Source: Calendula officinalis (taxonomy: Eukaryota > Streptophyta > Magnoliopsida > Asterales > Asteraceae). From it: DNA of 64,000 nucleotides. A program made the translations under genes and the position numbers. The first letter of the stretch is position 1; every line of letters starts with the position of its first letter. The notes beneath the pieces were generated by a model. It searched no databases and had not been told where the DNA came from. It saw only the letters and a program-made list of their open reading frames with translations. The stretch covers positions 62,860,861-62,924,860 of the forward strand of contig OY970828.1 in the NCBI GenBank assembly GCA_963853835.1, given 5' to 3'. Of the stretch, positions 45,987 to 57,100 are shown piece after piece.

Positions 45987-46474
45987 AAATAATGATGATA
46001 AACATCAAGACTAACATGCATATAGTAACATAATATACACTTACTTTAAATATAACCAAAAAATTGCGACAGACTTTAATTTTAACGTATCATAACATAC
46101 CAATTTTTCCGACCGTTCGTAGTCCACAGATGATACATAGCTCATTTCCTGTGAAGATGTACATGATCTCCAGTAACAATGAAATCAAGATCTGAATTTC
46201 CTACCCCGTATATACGCCAGCCTAGACCTCTTCCTTGTCGTGCACGCATAAATACATCTGTATCATCCCCTAAATGCTGACTTTGGTCCTCCCCATATTT
46301 TTCACACATGCCTTTCTTATACGCCACCTACCATTAATCAAAACAATATGATTGTTAATTATATATGCTAACACTTCGGAAGACAATTATATATCTAGAT
46401 ATAAACAAGACGCCTTACCAACACTTCTTTTAACGTAGATGTACAAATATATAACCGTTCTATGTTATCGTACT

Positions 46475-46777
46475 TGAAAAGCACAATATCATATATTCAA
46501 TCCATTTCAAGGTGTTTGATGATGATTTTGGCTAGAAAGTGAAGAGAGAGATTAGGGTTTTAGAGAGAGAAAGTTAGAGAGATGGTAGAGAGAACAATTG
46601 CTGGAAATTAGAATTTGATTAATGGCAAAAGTTAAGTTTCAAGCCTTACATGTTGGTATTTATACCATGGCTTGAAACTTGGTTAGTTAGGACTATTTTC
46701 GTAATAAAAACTAACCTATATACAATGTTACACTTTAGCCCCTAGACTAACTATTACAACATGTTTAATACCTAACA
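46475..46777 (-). repeat. 3' LTR of the Copia element
   Basis: 303 bp. TATAAATA on the minus strand (46657-46664) is the likely core promoter, framed by a perfect 12-bp inverted repeat AAGTTTCAAGCC (46634-46645) / GGCTTGAAACTT (46669-46680). A CT-rich U5-like zone with repeated TCTCTC lies downstream on the minus strand. Confidence 0.95.
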
Positions 46778-46792
46778 ATCTCCCCCTTTGTA
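46778..46792 (-). other. Polypurine tract
   Basis: Minus strand ACAAAGGGGGAGATT directly abuts the 3' LTR, the position required for plus-strand priming. Confidence 0.85.
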
Positions 46793-49183
46793 ATAGTAGA
46801 CTAGGTTGCATATCTTTGAAGACTTCTGTGTTTGAAAGGCTGGAGCTGAGAATTGAACCGTTGAGCAGTTATGTTGATAAAACAGCATCAGCCTTTAATC
46901 ATCGGTGATGGACATACTTTTAATCGGCTTTTCAACCAATATAAAGTATTCCAGAAGTCTTCATACAAATCGACTGAATGTAGACCCATAGATAGAGCGG
47001 TTAGCAGCGGAAGTCCTTTCTTGAAGTTGTGGCGTTTGTCGATTTGCTGCAGATCCTTGGTTCCTGATGTTTGTTGAAGTTGAAGCAGTGCGGAATGTTG
47101 ATATGTTGTGGATTTTTCTGACCGTTGTTGATAATGTTGGTGTACGGTCATAAAATCCCTTATCTGATGTGTTGACTGTTGTTGATAAGATTGAAATACA
47201 GTCATCAGATCTTCTATCAGACATAGTGACCGTTGTTGATAACAATGGAGTACGGTCGTCTGATCTTCGCACTAGGATGTATCAGGGTAACCCAGGATCA
47301 CATAGATTGCCTGTTAGCACAACAGTTACAGAAACCGTGTGACCTACGTTCAGTGTTGGCTTTGATGTTAGCACTGGTAGGATTTCCATTCAATCATCGT
47401 GGAATACCAATATTTTTGGTATCACTATGAATGTTCCGGCAATATCTCAAAGATATGCTTGGTAGAGTGCCTGTGTCCTAGAGAAATTTAATTCGGTTCT
47501 AGACTCTATACGTGGACAAATGAAGGCGAGGACTGGAGGTGGGTCCTCTTTTTCAATATCAACAATCTCCAAATGAGATGTCGATAGTGGATGTGGTTAT
47601 CTCCGTGATTTTGAAACAAGTACTTTTTGTACTTGAGTGGTCAGTGGGGGTCGTGCATTGCATCACTGGGTCCATGATGTCTTAATCAGAAAGCAACATA
47701 TGCAATCCGATATAGATGAGGTTACCCGGTCATTTGTTCGGTTTAGGGAGGGTTTTCCGTTTTCTTTTAACCCTTTCACACACGCTCCTCACTCAACTCA
47801 CTTTTTCATTTTTCAACCACACCCTCGTTTTTATTTTTACCATGTGATAAGCTGATTTGCACCCCATACTTCATACCCCCTCTCAATTTTTACCTCAGCG
47901 CACCCCAATCAAGATCCCATGATACTTGATTCAGCTCACCTAGACCTAGGGACCCTCACTTTTTAGTTCCTATATTGTCGGTGGCTCCGGGGAAGATCAT
48001 GCTGGGTTTAGCAGATCATAGGAGTAATTTGAGAGTGGACTATTACGCTCATGTGCATTTTAATCAGCTTTTTGAAGATGTTTCGTTTTAGGAGTTTCAC
48101 ATGGATTTTAGGTAACACCGGACTCACTTAGAGTATCCGTTAGCACACGATATGAATCGGTAGTCGTTTGCACAACCGTTGGTTCAAATGTGTGACCTGC
48201 GTTTAGAGTTGGCGTGATTTTAGCTCTAGCAGGATTTCCACTCGATCCTCGTGAAACATCAGATTGTGATGCCACTACGAGTGTTCCGATGGATTCACGA
48301 GGATCCATGTTTGTAGTGCAGGTGTCCTATATTGTAAATATTCTTGGGGGTGAGAACTAGACACACTGTGCATACAAAGAAACTTAACCCGGGGCAGGAG
48401 GTTATTATAATTCAATACCGACATACTCCAAATGAGTAGTCAGTAGCTTTTGTGCTACGTCCCCTGATTAAATGAAACAAATCCCTGTTGAGAGGAATTT
48501 GAGTAGTTGGTGGTGGCGTGCATTTGCTTTACTGGGCCAGTAAAGTCTTGTGAAACATTCAACGAATGAATGATCACCTATTTAGTTGGTTGCCCGGTTT
48601 GTTTTTCGGTTTGGATGCACTCATAAGGTGTGTTTTCTTTGATTTATCATGTTTTCACATCACCTTGCACTCACCTATTACTATACCCTAGACTTAAACC
48701 CTCACATTTACCAGTTGGCTGAAATGTTTCCCTGGGAAGGTGTGGCCGGATCTGGCAAACCATGGGAAGGTATGTCTTTTGAAGTAGTAGGTAACGAGAA
48801 TTAAAAGAAGTTGTAATAAACAGATGCTATCTTTACTAAGGAACTAGTAAAGAGATCGTTTACGGATATTACAACGACTTATAACTAACGTTACAAACAT
48901 AAAACTTTTTTATTTGGGTATTTTGTTTTTGTTTTTCTGAATTTTCTCCCCCTAGAAATAATAATTCTCCCCCTAGAATTAATATTTCTCCCCCTCGACA
49001 AAACAAAAGTATTGAAATGTTTTAAGATCGAAGGACGTACCTTATACATCGTCGGAGGGTGGAAGGAGAGTTTTTGCGGTGAAGCTTGATTGAGATTTGT
49101 GGTTTCTTTTAAGAGCGGGTTCTGAATCTGTTTTGATCAGAAGCCATTGTGGAACAGGTGAAGTGCCTCCCAGCATTTGAACG
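46793..49183 (-). other. 3' non-coding region of the Copia element
   Basis: About 2.4 kb between ORF3 and the polypurine tract with no supported frame. It contains a short tandem repeat around 47098-47270 (GTTGTTGATAA…TACGGTC(A/G)T…AGATCTTC), then a diverged internal duplication (about 47280-47990 and 48060-48760; shared CCGTTAGCAC/CTGTTAGCAC, GTGTGACCT(A/G)CGTT, TAGGATTTCCA). Next to ORF3 are three CTCCCCCTAG-type tracts (48945-49005) that on the minus strand read GGGGGAGAA, extra polypurine-like copies. Confidence 0.7.
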
Positions 49184-52100
49184 TTAATGTGGCCCACGTC
49201 TTGCATATGGTCTTTGGCGATCAACTGATTCGTCCTGCCATCTGAGCCCATGATATTGACCAAAAGGTAGTGGCATGTTAGGAACTTCAGTTGTGTAGGT
49301 AGGCGTTTTTCTTCTGTCGCGTATACCCAGGTGAACCTCAAAGTGTCTAATCACTATGCGCCAGCTTAGTCTTTCCTTAATGGCAGTGATTAGTGTTTCA
49401 ATATTGCTTCGAAGAGAGGTGTTTTCTGGGTTGCTGGGATCTCTGTTCATGTGCCTCCCCTTTTTCTCCAATTTCTTCTTAAGGATGTTCAATGTGCCGT
49501 CACAGTACTTGGCAATGTCAGACACACGGAAGAATACTCGTTCTTTGAAGTAGTTTGTGTAAGTCATTCCCAAGTTGGGTTCACCTAGAACAGTTGTTCT
49601 CCGAGTTTGAGTTTGAATCTCGGAGGGAAGTGATCTGTAAGGAGCAGCTAAGTGAACCTTTGCTGTGCCACTCTCAACAGCCATCTGCACATCTTCCATT
49701 CGAGCAGCTAATGTTTTAACAAGCATGAAGCGCTTCAGAGCAGCCTGAGCGAAATTTCTCGCATGATTTTTAACAGGATGAGGCGTGTCTGGAAGTAAGC
49801 GTACTGTGTTGTAAAGAAATTCTATATCCCGAGGTTCTAGAATATAGAAGTCTCCTTCAGTAATTGTGTACAGTTGATTATCTGCTCTGCGAATATGGAA
49901 GATGGTGTACCAGTAGTAGCCTGAGAAATGGTCGGTCGTTACCTCCAGGAGTTGTGTTATCGGGAATTTGCTGTAGCGATCGGTTTTGCCCCTAAGGTAA
50001 TGCATTGTTAGGTAATACATTTTCTTTTCTCTGTGTGGTAGGACCACTTCTTTGTACAAATCCTGATAAATTATTGGTAGCTCTGTCTCCTGGAAGATAG
50101 CGGAGAAGCGATCTTCAACAAATGGCATTTTGACTTGTTGAAAGAGGCACGCTTTGGAGATCTTTAGGCGGCGTTTGTTAGCTTTTTCCGCCGCCCTCTT
50201 CTCGCTATATGATAAGACCGGCACATCATGTGTAGGAGAGGCAGTTGGAGGTTCCGGTGCTGGAGTTCTGGCGGCCACCAATTGATCGTAGTTTCGGAAG
50301 TAACGATGATAATTTTCTCGGGTGAAGGGATACTTTTTGACGTCAAATGGTTCATCCTCCCCTGCTTTATCGCTGTCGGAGTCATCGTTTGAAGGGGAGG
50401 TGGCAGGTTGAGTTGATTCATTAAAAGCATCCCTCACGATGTTGTCTTCTTCCGGGTCACTAGGTAAATCAATAACTGTGTCCGCCTCTTTTCTCAGAAC
50501 ATTTTTAACGTTGTCGTTTTTATTGTTCTCAACCTCAAAATTTATAGATTGGAGATGACGCATAGATTCAAGCTTTTCGGCTTCAGTCATCTCACTGGAT
50601 TTACGGTTATTTTGTGGCAAGATGTCTTCACTTTCATCTACTCGCCACTGGTTGAGTGGTTCAACGTTCAGCACCTGATTATAATCAAACTCAACAATCG
50701 CCCAGTCATGTACATACTCATAATCTTGTTGGCCTCCTCCCCGTGTTTGATGAGAGGAGCTGGGTTGGTGTTGAGAATGACTTGCACCACCTGAGTGTTG
50801 AGAACTGGATCCACCACGTTCCAGAATTCTCCTTTGTGCTCCTCCTCCCTGAGGATCATCCTCAGGGTCTCCCGGTCTTCTGTATATAAGGGATCCTTGC
50901 CTGCATGGCTCGACCAGTTCTTCTAAGCGATAGTTGAACATCGCTTTAATTTGTTCTATTGTGAATGATCGGGATGCTTCCAGGAGCATTTCTCGGTTTA
51001 ATGGATCCGAAACCGGTGGAAGAGGAGCAGCAGTGGCCAGCCGACTCTCAATGTTCTCCAATCTCGTGCTTAGTGATTGGATTGTTGAGGTTAGATGAGG
51101 AATGAGCTGCATTTCAGTTGTGGTGGTGGTGGTGGCCTCAGATGTTGTGGTCTGTTGAGGGAGGGTCATAACAATCGTTGCAGTTGAAGTTGTAACGACC
51201 CTCGAGGCAGTACCAGTAGTGATGGTAAACGGGGGAAGTGAGGTGTCAATTGGAGGTGTTGTGGTTGTGACTGGCGGTGTTGTTGTTGTTGCTGGTGGGG
51301 TTGTGGTTGTTACTGGTGGGGTTGTGGTGGCGACTGGTGGAGTTGTGGTAACTGGTGGAGAAGTGGTAACTGGTGGAGAAGTGGTAACTGGTGAAGAAGT
51401 GATTGTGGAGGCTGGAATTGTGGATGATAGTGGGGGGGCTGGTGTTGTGGTAGTTGAGATGATTGGTGGAACGGAGGTTGTTGACGTCGGAATGGTTGTT
51501 GGGATTGGTGGTTGGGTTATTTCGATAGTCGGGATGGTTGAGGTGAATGGTTGTTGAATGTGTGGTGGAGAAGGATCCGTGAAAATAGGATCATCAAAGG
51601 GATTTGGGGATCCTTGTGGTGGTGGTGACGGTGGACCATGTTGTGGTGGTGAAGGTGGTCCATGTGGTGAAGGTGGTGAATCTGGTCGGTCAGAGACCGT
51701 TGCAGCTGAATCTGCTGATGTTGAAGAAGAGGACGGTTCAGCTGGTTGTTGTGGTTGTCGTATGATGGGTCGAGTTGGCGGAGGTAGAACTTGTTCTGAA
51801 GATGTAGTGGCAACCGACCCACTTCCTGAGGCACCGCTGGATAAGATTCGAGGTCGTTTAGCACGTTGGTGAGCCGGTGGTTGTTGCTGTTCAGCCTGTC
51901 TACGTCTAGGCCGTGGTTGAGGTGGTGGTTGGTGTGGTTGAGGTTGTGGTTGTTGTACTGGAGCAGCTTGTTGTGCAGGAGCATCTGGTACTCTCTCGGG
52001 TGTCCAATGAGGATAATGACGAGCCCGGTATTCGTTTACGCTTTCCAAATTGAAGTTTGCAATTTTAAAGAGTGGTAAAGGTATCGGGGCATCAGGGACT

Positions 52101-52930
52101 GCAGTTGTACCACTGTTGCTTCGTAGAAAATTAACACTTGAGGGCACGAACTTCTGTGCGACATCTCGGATGTGAATGTTTTGATGTCGTTCCATGAAAT
52201 GTGCGATCATGATAGACCAGAACCTCGGGAATGGCAGAAATTTTGGTTCCTTTGACTTGGAGAGCTTGAATTCTTCCCATAAATAGGCAGCATAGTCATA
52301 ATGTCGATTGTAGCACATGGCATGATAGGCATGATGTACTTCTTTTGAGGCCATGTCGTGACCGTTTGACTTTGGTGTCATGGTGCGGTTAAAGATTGTG
52401 AAGACATGGGACCAGCTCCTTGCCATATTTTTCTTCTTGAATTCTCTGAGGTCAATAGTGTTCCGAGGAAGGTCTAGACCTAGGTCGTGTATTCCGAGAT
52501 ACACTTCCTCGAATGGCAGCTGTGGTTCAAATGCTGTCAGTGGTGGTCTTGAGTCGGCACGAGGTAAGTGGAAGATGTCATAAAGATCATCTTTTGTGAA
52601 GCGAATTGGTTGTTCATCAATGATGGTTTCAAAGTGTGAGGGAGTTGTTGATGTCACCAGGGTTAGGTTTGTGAAAAACTGTTGTACGTACACCGCTGGA
52701 ACTGATGGTCTGGCATTTATCGAGTAGAAAAGAGGATGGCGTTGGAGAACGTGAGAATGGATCGGGAAGTTGATGGAGAACGAGATTTCTTCTTCCGGAG
52801 ACCAGTACGGGTTGTTTTCCGCCATTGGTTTGTGCCTGTATGGAGGAACCAGGGTGTTCTCGTCAATAATATGTTGTGCCGCCATCTGTGGTTTAGACTC
52901 TAAGGACACAAGGCACAAAATAATAAACAA
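49184..52930 (-). CDS. Copia ORF3, extra 3' ORF of unknown function (1248 aa)
   Basis: This open frame lies downstream of pol, where some Sireviruses carry an envelope-like ORF. Residues about 60-290 (FYSINARPSVPAVYVQQFF, VFTIFNRTMTPKSNG, FWSIMIAHFMERHQNIHIRD) resemble the 'putative plant transposon protein' domain found in plant retroelement ORFs. Residues 305-450 are Pro/Gln/Arg-rich; 470-590 are a mucin-like Thr/Pro tract (TTTPPV repeats); about 780-870 are acidic. The C-terminal 350 residues are compact (YYLTMHYLRGKTDRYSKF, SWRIVIRHFEVHLGI). No transmembrane helix is visible apart from a short hydrophobic MFIILCLVSL at the first Met, so an envelope role is not supported by sequence. A second Met (52885) follows an acceptor-like ACCACAG. 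The function is unknown. Confidence 0.8.
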   Translation of the reverse strand: MFIILCLVSLESKPQMAAQHIIDENTLVPPYRHKPMAENNPYWSPEEEISFSINFPIHSHVLQRHPLFYSINARPSVPAVYVQQFFTNLTLVTSTTPSHFETIIDEQPIRFTKDDLYDIFHLPRADSRPPLTAFEPQLPFEEVYLGIHDLGLDLPRNTIDLREFKKKNMARSWSHVFTIFNRTMTPKSNGHDMASKEVHHAYHAMCYNRHYDYAAYLWEEFKLSKSKEPKFLPFPRFWSIMIAHFMERHQNIHIRDVAQKFVPSSVNFLRSNSGTTAVPDAPIPLPLFKIANFNLESVNEYRARHYPHWTPERVPDAPAQQAAPVQQPQPQPHQPPPQPRPRRRQAEQQQPPAHQRAKRPRILSSGASGSGSVATTSSEQVLPPPTRPIIRQPQQPAEPSSSSTSADSAATVSDRPDSPPSPHGPPSPPQHGPPSPPPQGSPNPFDDPIFTDPSPPHIQQPFTSTIPTIEITQPPIPTTIPTSTTSVPPIISTTTTPAPPLSSTIPASTITSSPVTTSPPVTTSPPVTTTPPVATTTPPVTTTTPPATTTTPPVTTTTPPIDTSLPPFTITTGTASRVVTTSTATIVMTLPQQTTTSEATTTTTTEMQLIPHLTSTIQSLSTRLENIESRLATAAPLPPVSDPLNREMLLEASRSFTIEQIKAMFNYRLEELVEPCRQGSLIYRRPGDPEDDPQGGGAQRRILERGGSSSQHSGGASHSQHQPSSSHQTRGGGQQDYEYVHDWAIVEFDYNQVLNVEPLNQWRVDESEDILPQNNRKSSEMTEAEKLESMRHLQSINFEVENNKNDNVKNVLRKEADTVIDLPSDPEEDNIVRDAFNESTQPATSPSNDDSDSDKAGEDEPFDVKKYPFTRENYHRYFRNYDQLVAARTPAPEPPTASPTHDVPVLSYSEKRAAEKANKRRLKISKACLFQQVKMPFVEDRFSAIFQETELPIIYQDLYKEVVLPHREKKMYYLTMHYLRGKTDRYSKFPITQLLEVTTDHFSGYYWYTIFHIRRADNQLYTITEGDFYILEPRDIEFLYNTVRLLPDTPHPVKNHARNFAQAALKRFMLVKTLAARMEDVQMAVESGTAKVHLAAPYRSLPSEIQTQTRRTTVLGEPNLGMTYTNYFKERVFFRVSDIAKYCDGTLNILKKKLEKKGRHMNRDPSNPENTSLRSNIETLITAIKERLSWRIVIRHFEVHLGIRDRRKTPTYTTEVPNMPLPFGQYHGLRWQDESVDRQRPYARRGPH

Positions 52931-53809
52931 TGTTAGTGCACAGTGTTAATAAATGTAACGATGATGTTTCACACTGATCGAGACGAGAGGGTTCAAAGTA
53001 ATTTTAATAGTATATATATAAGAATAATATAAAAATTTTTAATTTTATTAAAATATTTAATAAATAAAAATTTGTAAATTATACTTATAAATAAAATACC
53101 AAAAAAAAAACTTAGAAAAAAATAAAAAAGTAGTTCGGGCCGAACAACCATAACAACTTCGGGCAAAAGAAGTTCGGGCCGAACATGGGTGACAACTTCG
53201 GGCAGAAGTTTTAAAAGAAGTTCGGGCCGAGATTGTACAAGAAGCTCGGGCCGAAGTTGTACAAGAAGCTCGGGCCGAAGTTGTACAAGAAGTTCGGGCC
53301 GAAGTTGTTCAAGTAGTTCGGGCCGAAGACTTTTACGATCGAGGGTTTCTAAACGGTTTTTCAAATCTGGCTTTCCTAGATCGATATTTACAGTAAAATA
53401 CTGGCCAATAGGGATCGGTTTATCTAATCGAACATACTAGATAACCTATAGAACCCTAGATCGAACTAATTTTGACGAACTTGGAACCCTAGAAACTGCC
53501 GAACTTCAGTCGATCGAATCCAGTACAACGAAGGTTAAATGGTATGAAATTGAAGGTGGAAACCTTACCGAAAGTAGTTGAGGAAGACGATGTTTCGATT
53601 TGGGATTCGATTTGAGTTCGAATGATGAGGAATCGAGGAAGAGCGGGGATTGTGTGTGTTTTCGCCGGTGTCGAGTGTGTGTAGACGAGGAAGAGTAAGT
53701 GAAAGAGTGAAGTTCGACCCGAGCTTTTATAGGTGAGAAGTTCGGGCCGAGCTTCTTAACCGACTAAGACTTCGGGCAGGGAACAGTACGAAGTTCGGCC
53801 CGAAGAACA

Positions 53810-53851
<42 letters not shown>

Positions 53852-54126
53852 ACAAAGGAAACACAAGTAAAATAAATCATTAAAAAGTAAATGAAATTAA
53901 AAACTAGTTAAAAATAAAATAAAGAAGAACTCATAATGACTGTCGAGAGACGAAATTAAGGAACGCTGCATCAGTTCCCCCGATACTGATGTGATGAGTG
54001 AAATCTCTCCATTGACAGTTGACGACGATTTGACGATCGGGTTTCAAGACGAGTTTCTTGAAAGCCATAGTGATGATACGAAGAATGCAACGATTTAACA
54101 ATTTGAAAAATATGAATTGTAGACAA
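52931..54126 (-). other. Spacer between pol and ORF3 with repeat array
   Basis: About 1.2 kb. It holds TTCGGGCCGAA-type repeats at 53132-53330 and 53705-53805, and a 29-nt T-run (53812-53840; A-run on the minus strand). The array keeps a frame open on the minus strand as RPELL(V/E)QL repeats, but this is most likely a consequence of the 24-bp periodicity. AT-rich sequence lies next to ORF3. Confidence 0.75.
53132..53330 (-). repeat. AGTTCGGGCCGAAGTTGTACA tandem array before ORF3
   Basis: About ten copies of TTCGGGCCGAA or close variants (CTCGGGCCGAA, TTCGGGCCGAG, TTCGGGC-AAA), the inner five at 24-bp period separated by TTGTACAAGA. Each unit can form a TTCGG/CCGAA stem. Confidence 0.9.
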
Positions 54127-57100
54127 TTAAGTTTTGAGATTTAGCATACCAAGCTTTGAGACAAGATAATTAAAACGTTTTTCGTCCAAAGCCTTGGTAA
54201 ACAAATCTGCTAATTGAAAATCGGTGGATACGAAGTACAATTCAACATTGCCCAGTTCAACGTGATCTTTGATAAAATGATATCGAAGATCGATATGTTT
54301 GGTTTTAGAATGTTGAACTGGATTGCAAGATATTGCAATTGCACTTCTGGAATCACAGTATAAAGGAATGCGGCTATAGGAAAAGCCGTAGTCCTTTAAT
54401 TGTGATTGCATCCATATCACCTGGGACAGACAGCTAGCGGCGGCAACATATTCTGCTTCAGCTGTTGATAGTGAGACGCAGTTTTGCTTTCTTGATGACC
54501 AGCTGACTAGCTTATCTCCCAAAAATTGAACTCCCCCAGATGTACTCTTCCTGTCCAGCATGCACCCAGCATGATCAGCATCAGAGAAGGCAGAAAGATC
54601 AAACGAGGTCTCCTTGGGATACCAAAGACCAAGATCTCTGGTGCCTTTCAGGTAACGGAAGATTCGTTTGACTGCCAGAAAATGAGATTCTTTGGGAGCA
54701 GCCTGATACCTAGCACAGATGCATGTTGAAAACATGATGTCCGGACGACTGGCCGTTAGGTAAAGTAGTGATCCAATCATACCCCGATAGTTTGTCACAT
54801 CTACCGGTTTACCATCCAGATCAGCATTTAGTTTTGCAGTCGTGGACATCGGTGTCGCGATAGGTTTACAGTCGTCCATGAGATACTTCTTCAGCAAATC
54901 AGAGATATACTTTGATTGATTGATGAAGATGCCAGTTGGAAGTTGACGAACTTGAAGACCTAGGAAGAAGTTCATCTCACCCATCATGCTCATTTCAAAG
55001 CGTTTTACCATGAGTTCGGAGAAACGTTTGCAATATTTCGGATTTGTAGACCCAAAGATAATGTCATCGACGTAGATCTGAATTAGGATGATGTCTTCCC
55101 CGTGTCGTTTGATAAACAATGTGGTATCAACTTTTCCCTTTGAAAAACCAGTTTCAACTAAGAACTGGGAAAGAACATCATACCATGCCCTAGGGGCCTG
55201 TTTCAAGCCATAGAGAGCTTTGTCGAGAACATATACATAATCTGGATGTTTGGGATTTACAAACCCTTCTGGTTGATGAACAAACACCTCCTCTTTTAGA
55301 ATACCATTTAAGAATGCAGTCTTTACATCCATCTGATAGATAGTAAAGTTTTTGTGAGCTGCATATGCTAAGAAAATGCGAATGGCTTCTATGCGGGCAA
55401 CAGGAGCGAATGTTTCTTCGTAATCAATGCCTTCCTGTTGAGCGTAACCCTTAGCTACCAACCTTGCTTTGTTACGAATAACGATTCCATTTTCATCTTT
55501 CTTGTTCTTAAAAATCCACTTAGTTCCGATTACTGATGATCCCGGGGTTTTAGGAACTAAGCGCCAGACCTTTAATCTTTCGAATTGATTAATCTCTTCC
55601 TGCATCGCAATTATCCAGTCTGGATCGGTAAGCGCTTCACAGACTTTCTTCGGTTCAGTGGAGCTTAAGAAGGATGCATGGTGACATTCATCTGCTGAAG
55701 CCCGTCTGGTTTGGACCGAGGAGGCTGGGTTTCCGATGATTTGGTCCAAAGGATGTTCCTTTGTCCACTTCGTAGAATGAGGAAGTGGGAGTTGACCAGG
55801 GTTAACGTTGGAATTATCAGTGAAAGCAGGATGTGGTATGATTGCAGTTTCAGGATTGTGAGGATTGATCGGAGGAGGTGGATCGACTCGAGGAAGATGA
55901 AATTTAGAGAAATCAATCACCAGTGGAGCGATAATATCTGAGGGAGGTGGGGGACCGACTGGTGAAGATTGAGTTCCTTGTGTCGATGTTGACGGACCTG
56001 CACTTGATGTGGGTATTGGTGAGTTTGGAGCAGGTGAGGTAGGTGATGGGGTCTCATTTGGGGATGGAGTGTTAATTTCCGTAGCTGTGATTGATTGAGC
56101 ATCTGCCGGAGGTGGGGGTGGAGGTGGGGGTGTAGGTGGGGGTGGGTGTGGGGTTGGGGGTTGAGGTGGTGGTGGTGGTGGAGGTGGGGGTGGGGGTGGA
56201 GGTGGAGGTGGGGGTGGGGGTGGGTGTCTGACGTTGTGATATTCATCATGGAAGTGTTGGAATAGGATTTCAAGATCATTCAGAGAGGATGAATGGTTAG
56301 TGGAGGTAGTGGGTAGAGTTCTTTCAATGCCAGTTGAGCTTGAATCTAGCAGGAATGTTTCATCGAATGAGACATTTACACTTTCTCTGACCATTCTTGT
56401 GGAGCGATTGTATACTCTGAATGAGGCTGAATCCTTTGAATAGCCTATAAAGACTCCTTCCTTGGCTTTCTCTTCAAACTTGTTGAGTTTCTCGTTATCA
56501 GATAGGATGAAGCATCGACTACCAAAGATGTGGAAGAAGTTAACATTTGGTATTCGATTGTTGACTAGCTCATAAGGAGTTTTGTTGTATGTTTTGTTTA
56601 TGATTGAGCGGTTCTGTGTAAAACAGGCGGTGCTGATGGCTTCTGCCCATAACGACAGAGGAAGTTTTGAAAATGAAAGCATCGTACGAGCAGCTTCCAC
56701 TAAAGTGCGGTTTCGTCTTTCAACAACACCGTTCTGTTGAGGAGTTCGTGCAGCGGAAAATTGATGGGTGATGCCAGCAGATTCAAGATAAGAGTCAAGA
56801 ACCCGATTCTTGAATTCAGTACCATTGTCGGTACGGATTGTTTGAACGTTTAATTCCAGGTTCACTTGAGTTTTCTTGATAAATGAGATTATGATCTCTG
56901 CGGCTTCATCCTTTGAACGAAGAAAATAGACCCATGTGTATCTGGAGTAGTCATCAACAATAACCAAAACATAACGTTTTCCTGCAAGACTGTGAACGCT
57001 CATTGGACCACATAAGTCCATATGTAGGAGTTCAAGAGGTTTGGAAGTACTGGGAGCAGGTTTAGGTTTGTGAGACTTTTTGGTCATTTTCCCTTTTTCA

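Noticed and set aside
51219..51872. Long plus-strand open frames rich in Gly/Val within ORF3
   Set aside because: They are antisense to the Thr/Pro-rich repeats of ORF3 and arise from the repeat composition.
52993..53440. Open frames over the TTCGGGCCGAA array (RPELL and SSGRSC repeats)
   Set aside because: The 24-bp periodicity keeps frames open on both strands; no flanking domain or start context supports a protein.
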